Positions 27,733-35,579 of a DNA stretch of 64,000 nt are shown here, in pieces (position 1 is the first letter of the stretch; each line of letters starts with the position of its first letter). Both the position numbers and the translations under genes were made by a program. The stretch is from contig CANRIZ010000003.1 of the NCBI GenBank assembly GCA_947630835.1, positions 38,799 to 102,798 of the forward strand. The letters run 5' to 3'. Source of the DNA: an uncultured Clostridia bacterium (lineage in GTDB: Bacteria; Bacillota; Clostridia; Oscillospirales; Acutalibacteraceae). Under the pieces are notes generated by a model. It ran no database searches. It saw only the letters and a program-made list of their open reading frames with translations, and was not told where the DNA came from.

Positions 27733-27761
27733 TTGCAACAAACGAAAAAGTGTTTTATAAT
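27733..27761 (+). promoter_or_regulatory. Predicted promoter of the dockerin island
   Basis: TTGCAA, 17 nt and TATAAT, inside an AT-rich 158-nt gap after dut. It lies about 65 nt before the first dockerin gene; no terminator was seen until after the large FIVAR gene at 31.8 kb, so the four genes may share one transcript. Confidence 0.7.
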
Positions 27762-27825
27762 ATAAGAGATTATAATGATGAAATTATACTTAATTTATCC
27801 TATAAATCAGTTTGGAGCATAATTT

Positions 27826-28398
27826 ATGAAAAAAAGCTATTCGCTTTTTGCGGCATCTTTCCTTGTTGTTATTGCTGCGGCGGCGTTTTCATTGGGCTGC
27901 TATGCAAACCTGGCAAAGGGCGACGTTAACGGCGACGGCAAGTTTTCCGTTGTTGACGCAAAAGCGGTTTTACAAAGCGTCGCTTCTCTCAAAACCCCGG
28001 ATTCCGAGCAGCTTGAACGCGCCGACGTTAATTCGGACGGCAAGTTAAGCGTGACGGACGCCAAATGGATTTTGCAGATAGTCGCGCAGCTTCGTCAGCC
28101 CCCTTCGCAGACAAGCGGTGATTCGTCTGCGGCGGGCAGTACTCCGGCGCAAAGCGAAACCTCAACCGTCGGGCAGACCGAGGTTCCTTCGGTGACCGAG
28201 CCTTCAAGCGAAGCTTCTACCGAGCCTTCTGCTTCCGTTGAAAGCTCAACCGAAGCTCCTGCCGAGCCTTCTACCTCCGGCGAAAGCTCAACCGAGGCTC
28301 CTACATCTTCTTCCGTACCCGAGAAAACGAGTATGGTAGTCGGCGGCGAGACCGGCAATGACGACGACGAACACAATGCGATTATCGACTGGAGATAA
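27826..28398 (+). CDS. Secreted mini-dockerin protein with Ser/Thr/Glu-rich linker and IDWR tail
   Basis: The 190 residues consist of a signal peptide (1 to about 26, the SLGC end being a poor lipobox), a type I dockerin pair (GDVNGDGKFSVVDAK at 32-46 and ADVNSDGKLSVTDAK at 66-80, each with calcium-loop aspartates), a low-complexity linker with repeated STEAPxEPS-type units (92-170), and a C-terminal tail DDDEHNAIIDWR. No catalytic module is present. Dockerins bind cohesins to build cellulosome-like complexes, so this may be a linker, plug or signalling piece. The same tail ends two other proteins in this island. Confidence 0.88.
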   Translation: MKKSYSLFAASFLVVIAAAAFSLGCYANLAKGDVNGDGKFSVVDAKAVLQSVASLKTPDSEQLERADVNSDGKLSVTDAKWILQIVAQLRQPPSQTSGDSSAAGSTPAQSETSTVGQTEVPSVTEPSSEASTEPSASVESSTEAPAEPSTSGESSTEAPTSSSVPEKTSMVVGGETGNDDDEHNAIIDWR

Positions 28399-29126
28399 AC
28401 GCTGTAAAAACAAAGGAGTTTTTATTTGAAAAGAATTTCGGCTTATATTATGTCGGCTTTAATCATATTTTCGCTTGCCTTGTCAACGGGCGTTTGTTCG
28501 TTTGCAAGCGAAACGGAAAAGGTCGGCGACTTAAACGCAGACGGCAAAATAACCGTTGTTGACGCAAAGCTTGTGTTAAAGCATGTGGCGGGCACGCAGG
28601 AGCTTGATTCTTCACAGCTTCGTATGTCGGACGTTAATTCCGACGGCAGAACAACCGTTGCCGACGCCAAGGTTATTTTAAGGGTTGTTGCGGGTATTCA
28701 AAAAATGCCCTCGCTCGCAGTCGGTTCGGAGGAATTTGACGACGACGAACACAATGCGATTATCGATTGGAGATAAACGCTGTAAAAACAAAGGAGTTTT
28801 TAGTATGAAAAGAATTTCGTCTTTTATTATGTCGGCTTTAATCATATTTTCGCTTGCCTTGTCAACGGGCTTTTGTTCGTTTGCAAGCGAAACGGAAAAG
28901 GTCGGCGACTTAAACGCAGACGGCAAAATAACCGTTGTTGACGCAAAGCTTGTGTTAAAGCATGTGGCGGGCACGCAGGAGCTTGATTCTTCACAGCTTC
29001 GTATGTCGGACGTTAATTCCGACGGCAGAACAACCGTTGCCGACGCCAAGGTTATTTTAAGGGTTGTTGCGGGTATTCAAAAAATGCCCTCGCTCGTAGT
29101 CGGTTCTCAGGGATTTGACGACGACG
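28360..29126 (+). repeat. Recent tandem duplication (two copies of a 378/379-bp unit)
   Basis: Unit 1 (28360-28737) and unit 2 (28738-29116) are almost identical, with only a handful of substitutions and a one-base indel near the start codons. Each unit runs from the codons for the DDDEHNAIIDWR tail through the intergenic AAAGGAG into the next dockerin gene, and a third partial match to the junction ends at 29126. This layout indicates unequal exchange between adjacent paralogues. Confidence 0.9.
28426..28776 (+). CDS. Secreted dockerin-only protein with IDWR tail, copy 1
   Basis: The 116 residues are a signal peptide (1-28, SFASE cleavage region), a dockerin pair (GDLNADGKITVVDAK at 34-48 and SDVNSDGRTTVADAK at 68-82) and the tail FDDDEHNAIIDWR. 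Nothing else is encoded: it is essentially a free dockerin. It starts with TTG, whereas the twin copy after it starts with ATG; both have AAAGGAG upstream. It lies within a tandem duplication. Confidence 0.87.
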   Translation: MKRISAYIMSALIIFSLALSTGVCSFASETEKVGDLNADGKITVVDAKLVLKHVAGTQELDSSQLRMSDVNSDGRTTVADAKVILRVVAGIQKMPSLAVGSEEFDDDEHNAIIDWR

Positions 29127-29143
29127 GCTATGTCGAGATTTAA
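28805..29143 (+). CDS. Secreted dockerin-only protein, copy 2 with altered tail
   Basis: The 112 residues are nearly identical to the preceding protein over the signal peptide and both dockerin repeats. The tail diverges after FDDD, reading GYVEI, so the EHNAIIDWR ending is lost. ATG at 28805 follows AAAGGAG; the frame is open further upstream through copy 1 but that part is not expected to be translated. Useful as a natural comparison for what the tail does. Confidence 0.87.
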   Translation: MKRISSFIMSALIIFSLALSTGFCSFASETEKVGDLNADGKITVVDAKLVLKHVAGTQELDSSQLRMSDVNSDGRTTVADAKVILRVVAGIQKMPSLVVGSQGFDDDGYVEI

Positions 29144-29197
29144 TTTTGAAATCATTTTATGATTTATATAAAGTTATGTCAGGAGGAAAACTAAGAC

Positions 29198-31804
29198 ATG
29201 AAAAAACAATTGGCGCTTCTTTTGTCGGTTATCATGGCTTTTTCCTGCTTTTCAACGGCGGCTTTTGCCGCTGACGAGCCTACGGAAATAGCTCCGACAC
29301 CGCAGGAAGCAACCGCTTCCGATGCCACGGCAGCAGAAGCAATCAAACTTGGCGACGTCAATATGGATAAGAAAGTTTCCGTTATTGACGCAAAATGGGT
29401 TCTTCAGAACGTAGCAAAAATGAAAGAACTTAACGATTCTCAGAGCCTTGCCGCCGACGTTACGCTTGACGGCAGAATTTCGGTAGCCGACGCAAAGTGG
29501 ATTTTACAGTGCGTAGCCGGTTTAAGAGAATTGGGCGAAATCAATCCCAACGGCGATGTTGTAGAACCCGACGGCGATGAAATGAAAGCTCTCAAAGACG
29601 CCATAGCCCAAGCAAAGGCGGTTGATGCCGCAGGCTATACGGCGCAAAGCGTTGAAGCTCTTGACAAAGCTATTGCCGACGCAGAAGCTTTGGCAGGTAA
29701 AAACAACGTTACCGCACAGCAGATTGACGAAGCCGTTAAGGCTTTGGAGGACGCGCAGAAAGGTCTTGAAACCGATACCGCACCGCTTGAAAAAGCAATC
29801 AGCGACAGCTATTTGAAGGATACTTCAAACTATTTACCCGGCAGCGTAGACAATTTCTATGCGGCGGTAGCCGAGGCGGAGAAGGTTCTTAACGGTAAGG
29901 ATATTACTCCCAAGCAGGTATCCGACGCTGTAGCCGCTATAAAAGCAGCGGAAGCAAACCTTGTGCCGAAACCCGATAAGACGGAGCTTGAAGCCGCTAT
30001 TAACGAGGCTGAGGCTGTTGAAACAGACGGAATGACTCCCGAAAGCATTGAGTCTTTTAACAATGCAATTAAGGCGGCAAAGGCGGTTTACAACAACGAC
30101 AACTCAACGGCTGAGGAAGTTGAAGCCGCAACCAAAGCGCTTAAGGACGCTCAGAACGCTCTGGACAGAGATTACAAAGCGTTGCTTACGGCAAAGAAAG
30201 ACGAAGTCGAAGCTCTTGACTTAACAGGATATACACAGGAAACGAAAGACGCGGTTAATACTGCTATGGAGCAGGCAAACGCCATACTCGAGAATCCCGA
30301 TTCAACTCAGGAAGAGGCTCAAAAGGCTTATGAAGCCCTTGAAGACGCCGTTAACGCTCTTGAAATAGACACTACGGAATTTGACGCGGCTTACAAGGCG
30401 GCAACCGAGGTTGACCCCACGGGCTACACCTCTAATTCCGTATCGGCTCTTAAAGCGGCTATTGAAAACGCGGATGAAGTTAAGGCAAACGCCGAAGCTG
30501 CCGTTGAGGATTACGCTCAGGCAACCGAACAGCTCAACAACGCTATTGAAGGTCTTGCCGCTGATTTGAGCAAACTTAAAAATCTTATGCGTAATTGTTC
30601 GGATTACCTCGGCGACAGGTTTTCTAAAAATTATACAAAGGCAAGTATTGCAGCGCTTCAGGAAGCATATGACAATGCTTCCGAAATAACGGAAAAGAAT
30701 ACTCCCGCCGAAGTTCAGGAAGCATATGACGCTCTTGAAGAAGCAAAAAATAATCTTGTAAGGTTAGCCGATGATTTTGACGTACAGCTCTTCAACGCTT
30801 TACTCAGCGTTTCGCAGAAGACTAAATTTGAAGACTATACCGAAGAAACGGCAAACGCTTTGAGAGACGCTATCGCTCAGGCGGAAATTGTTGCCGCAAA
30901 GGAAGAAAAAACTCAGGCAGAGGTAAAGGAAGCAACGGACGCTCTTACAAAAGCCAGAGACGGTCTTGTTAAAAACAGAGCGGACACATCCGCCCTTGAA
31001 GCTAAGATTGCGGAAGTTACCGAAACTTATTCGGAAGACGACTATACAGACGAGTCATATCAGGCTCTTACAGAGGCTCTTAGCGCCGCTCAGGATGTTG
31101 TTGACAGCGATACTCCCACTGCCTCTCAGGTACAGCAGGCTATGGATGATATCGACAGCGCCGTAGAAGCTCTTGAATCTATTGACGATGCGCTTGCAGC
31201 AGCTTTGGCAGACGCCGAAGAAATCACAAAGGAAGATTACACTCAGCAGACAGCGGACGCTCTTGACGCAGCTGTTAAGGCAGCGCAGTCTCCCACAAAC
31301 AAAAAGCAGGCTCTTAAAGACCTTGAGGACGCTATAGCGGCTCTTAAACCCAACAAAACCGCTCTTGACGCCGCCATTTCAAAGGCAACCGCTATTGAAA
31401 GAACGGATTATACAGAGGACAGCCTCGAGACTTTGGATACGGCTCTTACAAATGCAAGAGCCAAGAGCTCCGACGATACCGCATCTGTTGACGATGTTAA
31501 GACGGCAACCTCCGAGCTTGAAGAAGCTATTAAGGGCTTGAAGGCCGACAAGACCAAGCTTGAGGAGAGAATAACCAAAGCAAGGGCAATCGATACCAAG
31601 GATTGCACCGAAAAGACGGTTCAGGCTCTTACCGAGGCTCTTGCACAGGGAGATAAGGTTATGCAGAACAACTCCGCTACTCCCGACGACGTTAAAGGCG
31701 CTATCGAAGCCATAACAAAGGCGGTTCGCGAGCTTGGCGATAAGTACTTTGACGACGAAGAAAATTCGAGCAGAGTTCCCGTAATCGATTGGAGAAATCC
31801 GTAA
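29198..31804 (+). CDS. Large secreted dockerin/FIVAR-repeat protein with IDWR tail
   Basis: The 868 residues start with a signal peptide (1-24, cut after AAFA), then a dockerin pair (GDVNMDKKVSVIDAK at 52-66 and ADVTLDGRISVADAK at 86-100), unusually at the N terminus. Residues 129 to about 850 hold 11 FIVAR-type helical repeats of 58-70 residues, each with a YT..S...L..A core and an ALE.A...L end. Such repeats form long rods in surface adhesins and glycan-binding proteins. The C terminus reads YFDDEENSSRVPVIDWRNP, close to the tails of the neighbouring mini-dockerins. No LPXTG, SLH or membrane anchor is seen, so attachment is probably through the dockerin. AGGAGG precedes the ATG. Confidence 0.88.
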   Translation: MKKQLALLLSVIMAFSCFSTAAFAADEPTEIAPTPQEATASDATAAEAIKLGDVNMDKKVSVIDAKWVLQNVAKMKELNDSQSLAADVTLDGRISVADAKWILQCVAGLRELGEINPNGDVVEPDGDEMKALKDAIAQAKAVDAAGYTAQSVEALDKAIADAEALAGKNNVTAQQIDEAVKALEDAQKGLETDTAPLEKAISDSYLKDTSNYLPGSVDNFYAAVAEAEKVLNGKDITPKQVSDAVAAIKAAEANLVPKPDKTELEAAINEAEAVETDGMTPESIESFNNAIKAAKAVYNNDNSTAEEVEAATKALKDAQNALDRDYKALLTAKKDEVEALDLTGYTQETKDAVNTAMEQANAILENPDSTQEEAQKAYEALEDAVNALEIDTTEFDAAYKAATEVDPTGYTSNSVSALKAAIENADEVKANAEAAVEDYAQATEQLNNAIEGLAADLSKLKNLMRNCSDYLGDRFSKNYTKASIAALQEAYDNASEITEKNTPAEVQEAYDALEEAKNNLVRLADDFDVQLFNALLSVSQKTKFEDYTEETANALRDAIAQAEIVAAKEEKTQAEVKEATDALTKARDGLVKNRADTSALEAKIAEVTETYSEDDYTDESYQALTEALSAAQDVVDSDTPTASQVQQAMDDIDSAVEALESIDDALAAALADAEEITKEDYTQQTADALDAAVKAAQSPTNKKQALKDLEDAIAALKPNKTALDAAISKATAIERTDYTEDSLETLDTALTNARAKSSDDTASVDDVKTATSELEEAIKGLKADKTKLEERITKARAIDTKDCTEKTVQALTEALAQGDKVMQNNSATPDDVKGAIEAITKAVRELGDKYFDDEENSSRVPVIDWRNP

Positions 31805-31840
31805 TTAAAGCTAAACTGAGCTTTAATCTGTAAACTTATA

Positions 31841-31875
31841 AGAACGGCAGTCTTGAAGATTGCCGTTCTTTTTTG
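31841..31875 (+). terminator. Terminator of the dockerin island
   Basis: AGAACGGCAGTC and GATTGCCGTTCT pair (one G-U) around TTGAA and are followed by TTTTTTG. A smaller stem, ATTAAAGCT/AGCTTTAAT (31804-31827), stands just before it. Confidence 0.85.
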
Positions 31876-31893
31876 ATTATTGTCGTCTTTCGC

Positions 31894-31923
31894 TTGACAA
31901 AAGCGCATAGACTTTGTTATGAT
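31894..31923 (+). promoter_or_regulatory. Predicted promoter of the PASTA pseudokinase gene
   Basis: TTGACA, 18 nt and TATGAT lie about 30 nt before the start, directly after the preceding terminator. Confidence 0.65.
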
Positions 31924-31953
31924 AAAGTGATGAAAAATATTTTCTGAAATGAG

Positions 31954-33648
31954 ATGAGTTTAGTGACGGCGGAAAATTTATGTATGAGCTGTATGAAAGA
32001 GATAGGCTCTCAAAAGCAATGCCCGTATTGCGGATTTCGTTCGGATACGCCTCAGATAAAGCCTTGTCTGCCTTTAAGAACTATGATAGGCGGCAGGTAT
32101 GTGATAGGAAAAATGACTGCCTCCGGCGGCGACGGTATCACCTATATGGGGTGGGACGTCGAGAGTAAAACCGCCGTAACGGTCAGGGAATATTTGCCCG
32201 AGGATTTTGCCGGGCGCCCTGCGGGATTAGAGGTCAAAATAAACGTCGGCTGCGAGTCCGATTATTTTAACGGTATGGAGTCTTTTTTAAAGCTTTGGCG
32301 CAAGCTTGCAAGGGTAAGAAACCTTACCGCGCTTATTCCGGTGCTTGATATAATTGAGGAAAACAACACCGCTTATGCCATTTCGGAATATATTGAAACC
32401 ATTACGCTCAGGGATTTTCTTTTAAAAAGCAGAACCGGGTACCTCTCTTGGGAAAAAATTAAGGTTATGCTTATGCCTGTGCTGACGGCCGTTTCGGCGT
32501 TACATTCAATGAACGTCTGCCACAGGGGAATTTCACCCGATACCCTTGTGCTCGGCAGGGACGGCAAGCTAAGGCTTACGGGCTTTATGATAGCCGAGGC
32601 AAGATGCCTTAAAACCGACATCACGGCGGAGATTTTCCCGGGCTATGCCGCAATAGAGCAGTATAACGACGTTGACGATACAGGCGTTTGGACGGATATT
32701 TACGCCCTGGGTGCGGTTGTGTACCGTTCGCTTGTAGGCAGTATACCCGTTGAGGCAACGCAGAGAATAACAAACGATAAGCTTATGATTCCTCCGAAAT
32801 TTGCAGAGACTTTTCCCGCTTATCTCACCTCCGCCCTTGAGCATGCGCTTATGATTTCCCCAAGCGACCGTACCGCAAATATCGACGAGCTTCGAGAGGA
32901 GCTTTCCGGCGCTCCGAGCAAGGTTGTAACAAATATGCTCCACGAATCCGAGCAGTCGGGAACCACTCAGGAGGAGCTTGAAAAAAGGCGTATTCTTGAA
33001 CGGGAAGCCATAAGAGAGCAGCGAAAGAGCGATCAATTAAAAATGATGCTCATAACCTTTGCCATAGTATTGGGCATAGGAGCTTTGGCTGTCGGCGGTT
33101 ACTTCGGCGTAACTTATTTGAAGGAGCATCCGAGGGAAACAACCACAGCTCCCGCGGCGGCCGAGATGATTGAAGTACCCGATTACAGAGGTCAGAGCTT
33201 TTCAAGGATAAGCTCCGACGCCGTTCAGAAAACAAGGTTTAATTTTATCGCAAGCTATGAGTTTTCGAGCGAGGCGGAGGCAGGCGTTATCATTTCCCAG
33301 GACCTTGAACCGGGCAGCACTATTCAAAGAGGTTCCGATATTAACGTAGTTGTAAGCAAGGGTAAGGAGATGATAGTTGTTCCGGACGTAGTCGGCTCAA
33401 ATTATGCGTCGGCGGAGCAGGTTTTGACCGAGGCGGGCTTTACCTGCAAAAAGATTGAAAGGAATAACGACGGTTCACATACCGCAGACGAGGTTGTTTC
33501 CTTAACTCCCGAAGCGGGCGGTTCCTATGAGAGGGGCAAGGAAATTTACGTTCAGGTTTGGGGCCCCGTTCCCACAACCACAACTACCACTACAACAACA
33601 AGAAAGACAATTATAGGCGCTATAGGCGAAAGCGTCGGTATTTTCTGA
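31954..33648 (+). CDS. Zinc-ribbon PASTA protein with a degenerate (pseudo)kinase domain
   Basis: The 564 residues hold an N-terminal four-cysteine ribbon (Cys10, 13, 23, 26), a Ser/Thr-kinase-like domain (48-320), a charged helix, one membrane segment (363-387), two PASTA domains (405-470, 473-537), a run of nine threonines (541-549) and a short end. The fold is kept (SGGDGITYMGWD glycine loop, WTDIYALGAVVYRSLVG), but catalytic residues are lost: the beta-3 lysine is R78 in VREYLP, the HRD motif reads HRG (Gly192), the magnesium-binding asparagine is Thr197, and the DFG aspartate is Gly210 (TGFM). Active relatives of this zinc-ribbon kinase group have HRDISPDN and DFG. It should sense muropeptide-like ligands outside and act as a scaffold inside. 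ATG 31954 lacks a strong Shine-Dalgarno; GTG 31963 is possible. Confidence 0.88.
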   Translation: MSLVTAENLCMSCMKEIGSQKQCPYCGFRSDTPQIKPCLPLRTMIGGRYVIGKMTASGGDGITYMGWDVESKTAVTVREYLPEDFAGRPAGLEVKINVGCESDYFNGMESFLKLWRKLARVRNLTALIPVLDIIEENNTAYAISEYIETITLRDFLLKSRTGYLSWEKIKVMLMPVLTAVSALHSMNVCHRGISPDTLVLGRDGKLRLTGFMIAEARCLKTDITAEIFPGYAAIEQYNDVDDTGVWTDIYALGAVVYRSLVGSIPVEATQRITNDKLMIPPKFAETFPAYLTSALEHALMISPSDRTANIDELREELSGAPSKVVTNMLHESEQSGTTQEELEKRRILEREAIREQRKSDQLKMMLITFAIVLGIGALAVGGYFGVTYLKEHPRETTTAPAAAEMIEVPDYRGQSFSRISSDAVQKTRFNFIASYEFSSEAEAGVIISQDLEPGSTIQRGSDINVVVSKGKEMIVVPDVVGSNYASAEQVLTEAGFTCKKIERNNDGSHTADEVVSLTPEAGGSYERGKEIYVQVWGPVPTTTTTTTTTRKTIIGAIGESVGIF

Positions 33649-33660
33649 ATTTAAATTAAA

Positions 33661-33706
33661 AAAACAGAGACTCTCTTTATTTACGGAGAGTCTCTGTTTT
33701 TTTATG
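33661..33706. terminator. Bidirectional terminator between the pseudokinase gene and nagB
   Basis: CAGAGACTCTC and GAGAGTCTCTG form an 11-bp stem around 9-10 nt, flanked by A-rich and T-rich tracts on both sides. Confidence 0.85.
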
Positions 33707-33715
33707 TAAAACCGA

Positions 33716-34435
33716 TTACAACAGGCTTGCGGCGGCCTCGTCGAGATAAACCTCAACGTCGTGGTGGAATTGCAGTATCGAAGCCGGGCAAACGGGGGTA
33801 ACGTCGCCGTTTACCATAGCCGTAACTGCGTCCGCCTTTTCGATACCGGTTGCTATAAGAACAATTTTCTTAGCCTTCATAATCGAGCCTACGCCCATGG
33901 TCAGGGCTTGGGTCGGCATGGGGTTTTCGTTAAAATACTTGGAATTTGCGTTAATGGTGCTTTGCGTAAGATTTACCTTAAACGCGCCCTTTGAAAAGCA
34001 TATCGACGGTTCGTTAAAGCCTATGTGACCGTTTCTGCCTACGCCCAAAAGCTGAATGTCAACCTGAGCTTTTTCAAGCATCTCGTCATATCTTTTACAT
34101 TCCCTTGCGCTGTCGCGGGCGTTGCCGTTAAGGAAATGCACGTTTTTCTCTTTAATATCCGTATGATCAAAAAGCTCCGTGTGCATAAAGCTGTAATAGC
34201 TGTTTTTGTCCTGCTTGGGGAGGTTTACGTATTCGTCAAGATTATAAGTTTTAACGTCCTTTAAAGAAACCTTGCCCTTTTGACATTCACGGTAAATGTA
34301 TTTGTATGTAGGTATGGGCGAAGCTCCCGTAGCAAGCCCCAGTGTGATGTCGGGCTTTGCGTTTATTGCGTCAACAAAAAGCTTTCCGACCGCCTTGCCT
34401 ATTTCGTTGGCGTTTTTCATAATTATGATTTTCAT
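33716..34435 (-). CDS. nagB: Glucosamine-6-phosphate deaminase
   Basis: NagB converts glucosamine 6-phosphate to fructose 6-phosphate and ammonia, linking amino sugars to glycolysis. The 239 residues contain GLATGASPIPTY, the catalytic segment TYNLDEYV, LLGVGRNGHIGFNEP and a late MVNGDVTPVCPAS. ATG at 34435 (MKIIIMKNA) is chosen, with AAGGATGAG upstream; an ATG three codons earlier overlaps that site. It follows the FkbM gene by 13 nt on the same strand, so the two are likely co-transcribed. Confidence 0.95.
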   Translation of the reverse strand: MKIIIMKNANEIGKAVGKLFVDAINAKPDITLGLATGASPIPTYKYIYRECQKGKVSLKDVKTYNLDEYVNLPKQDKNSYYSFMHTELFDHTDIKEKNVHFLNGNARDSARECKRYDEMLEKAQVDIQLLGVGRNGHIGFNEPSICFSKGAFKVNLTQSTINANSKYFNENPMPTQALTMGVGSIMKAKKIVLIATGIEKADAVTAMVNGDVTPVCPASILQFHHDVEVYLDEAAASLL

Positions 34436-34448
34436 TTTTCTCATCCTT

Positions 34449-35507
34449 TTATATGCAGTATAAATTTAAATCCCAGCACGGAATATATCTGTGATGGCGC
34501 AGGAAGATTTTGTACTCGGGGTTAATCTCCTTTATCTTAAAGACAAGCCTTGTAATATCCTCCGTTTTGTGATAAGCGGCAATATTGAGCTTGGGCTTGA
34601 TTTTTGAAAGCGTTTTTTCGGCCCCGCATAACATTCGGTACTCGCTTCCCTCAACGTCGGCCTTTAAATAGGTTATCTCAAAGCTTTCCGAAATTTCGTC
34701 AACCGTAGTTACTTCAAGCGCCGTTCCGCCCGAATTAACGCTGTTGCCCCTGCCGCCCTCGTTTTTAAAGCGCGCCGTCCCTATATTATCCCAAATTCCC
34801 TTGTTGATTGCAAGGGCTTTTTCATAATTTTTGAGGTATTGCGACAGTTTTTTAAAGCTTTTCACGTCCGGTTCAAGGGCTAAGACGCTTTTGTATTTTC
34901 CGTCGACGTATTTTAAAAATTCCTCAACCGTATCGCCCCTGTAAGCGCCTACGTCAAGATAAGCTTCGTTATGCCCGAGCTTTAAAATGCTTTCAAACGC
35001 TTCACGCTTGTCCGTTTCGCTTTCAAAAAGAAATTTAAGTTCACCGGTAAGCTGGAATTTGAGAAAATTCTCAAAAACCGACCTCGATTTTTCGTCGCAG
35101 AGTATCCCGTACGCTTTTTCAAGCTCCGCGGCGTTTTTTTTAATATAATCTCCGTTGAAAATTTCATCGCCGTAAACGGGAACGCAGGGGACGAGCAGCC
35201 TGTGCCTTTTTGACAAATTTACCACGCCCTCTATAACGCTGTCAAGCCGAGAGCCGAAGCACAGCGCAACCGCAAATTCGCCGAAAATTTCTTCCGCCCG
35301 AGAAACGCTTTTCACTTCAAAGCCTCGGAAGGTTCTGTTTCTGACAAATCCGTCCGAAGCTGCAATACCCGAAATTTTTATATTGAGCCGCTCAAATTCG
35401 TCTATTACCCTGTCGGCGCCGTTGCCCGTTCCGTAAAGCACAATCGGCAGTCGGGTATTTTTAAAAAAATCCCAGGAGGATTCAAGCTTCAAAATATCTT
35501 CAATCAT
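34449..35507 (-). CDS. FkbM family methyltransferase
   Basis: The 352 residues begin with a Rossmann-like half (RLPIVLYGTGNGADRVIDEF) and end with an FkbM-type SAM-dependent methyltransferase domain: YLDVGAYRGDTVEEFL for SAM binding, LALEPDVKSFKKL, YLKADVEGSEYRML and IAAYHKTEDI. Such enzymes O-methylate sugars of polysaccharides or secondary metabolites. ATG at 35507 has GGAAAG upstream; an earlier in-frame ATG would add ten residues. It lies between sigK and nagB, all on the minus strand, so a role in a spore surface glycan is possible but unproven. Confidence 0.85.
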   Translation of the reverse strand: MIEDILKLESSWDFFKNTRLPIVLYGTGNGADRVIDEFERLNIKISGIAASDGFVRNRTFRGFEVKSVSRAEEIFGEFAVALCFGSRLDSVIEGVVNLSKRHRLLVPCVPVYGDEIFNGDYIKKNAAELEKAYGILCDEKSRSVFENFLKFQLTGELKFLFESETDKREAFESILKLGHNEAYLDVGAYRGDTVEEFLKYVDGKYKSVLALEPDVKSFKKLSQYLKNYEKALAINKGIWDNIGTARFKNEGGRGNSVNSGGTALEVTTVDEISESFEITYLKADVEGSEYRMLCGAEKTLSKIKPKLNIAAYHKTEDITRLVFKIKEINPEYKIFLRHHRYIPCWDLNLYCI

Positions 35508-35579
35508 ATTTTTTCTTTCCGCAAAATGTTTTTGCAAACGCCGCTTTACGCTGTTTGCAATATTCTATCACATATGCGC

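Noticed and set aside
27870..27900. Lipoprotein signal (lipobox) in the first dockerin protein
   Set aside because: FSLGC has a serine at -3 and leucine at -2, a poor match; an ordinary signal peptide is as likely.
28200..28330. Short direct repeats in the first dockerin gene as a CRISPR-like array
   Set aside because: They are coding repeats of a Ser/Thr/Glu/Pro linker in one frame, with no regular repeat-spacer pattern.
31700..31804. Sortase or SLH anchor at the end of the FIVAR protein
   Set aside because: No LPXTG-like motif, hydrophobic segment or SLH repeat is present; the end is acidic and then VPVIDWRNP.
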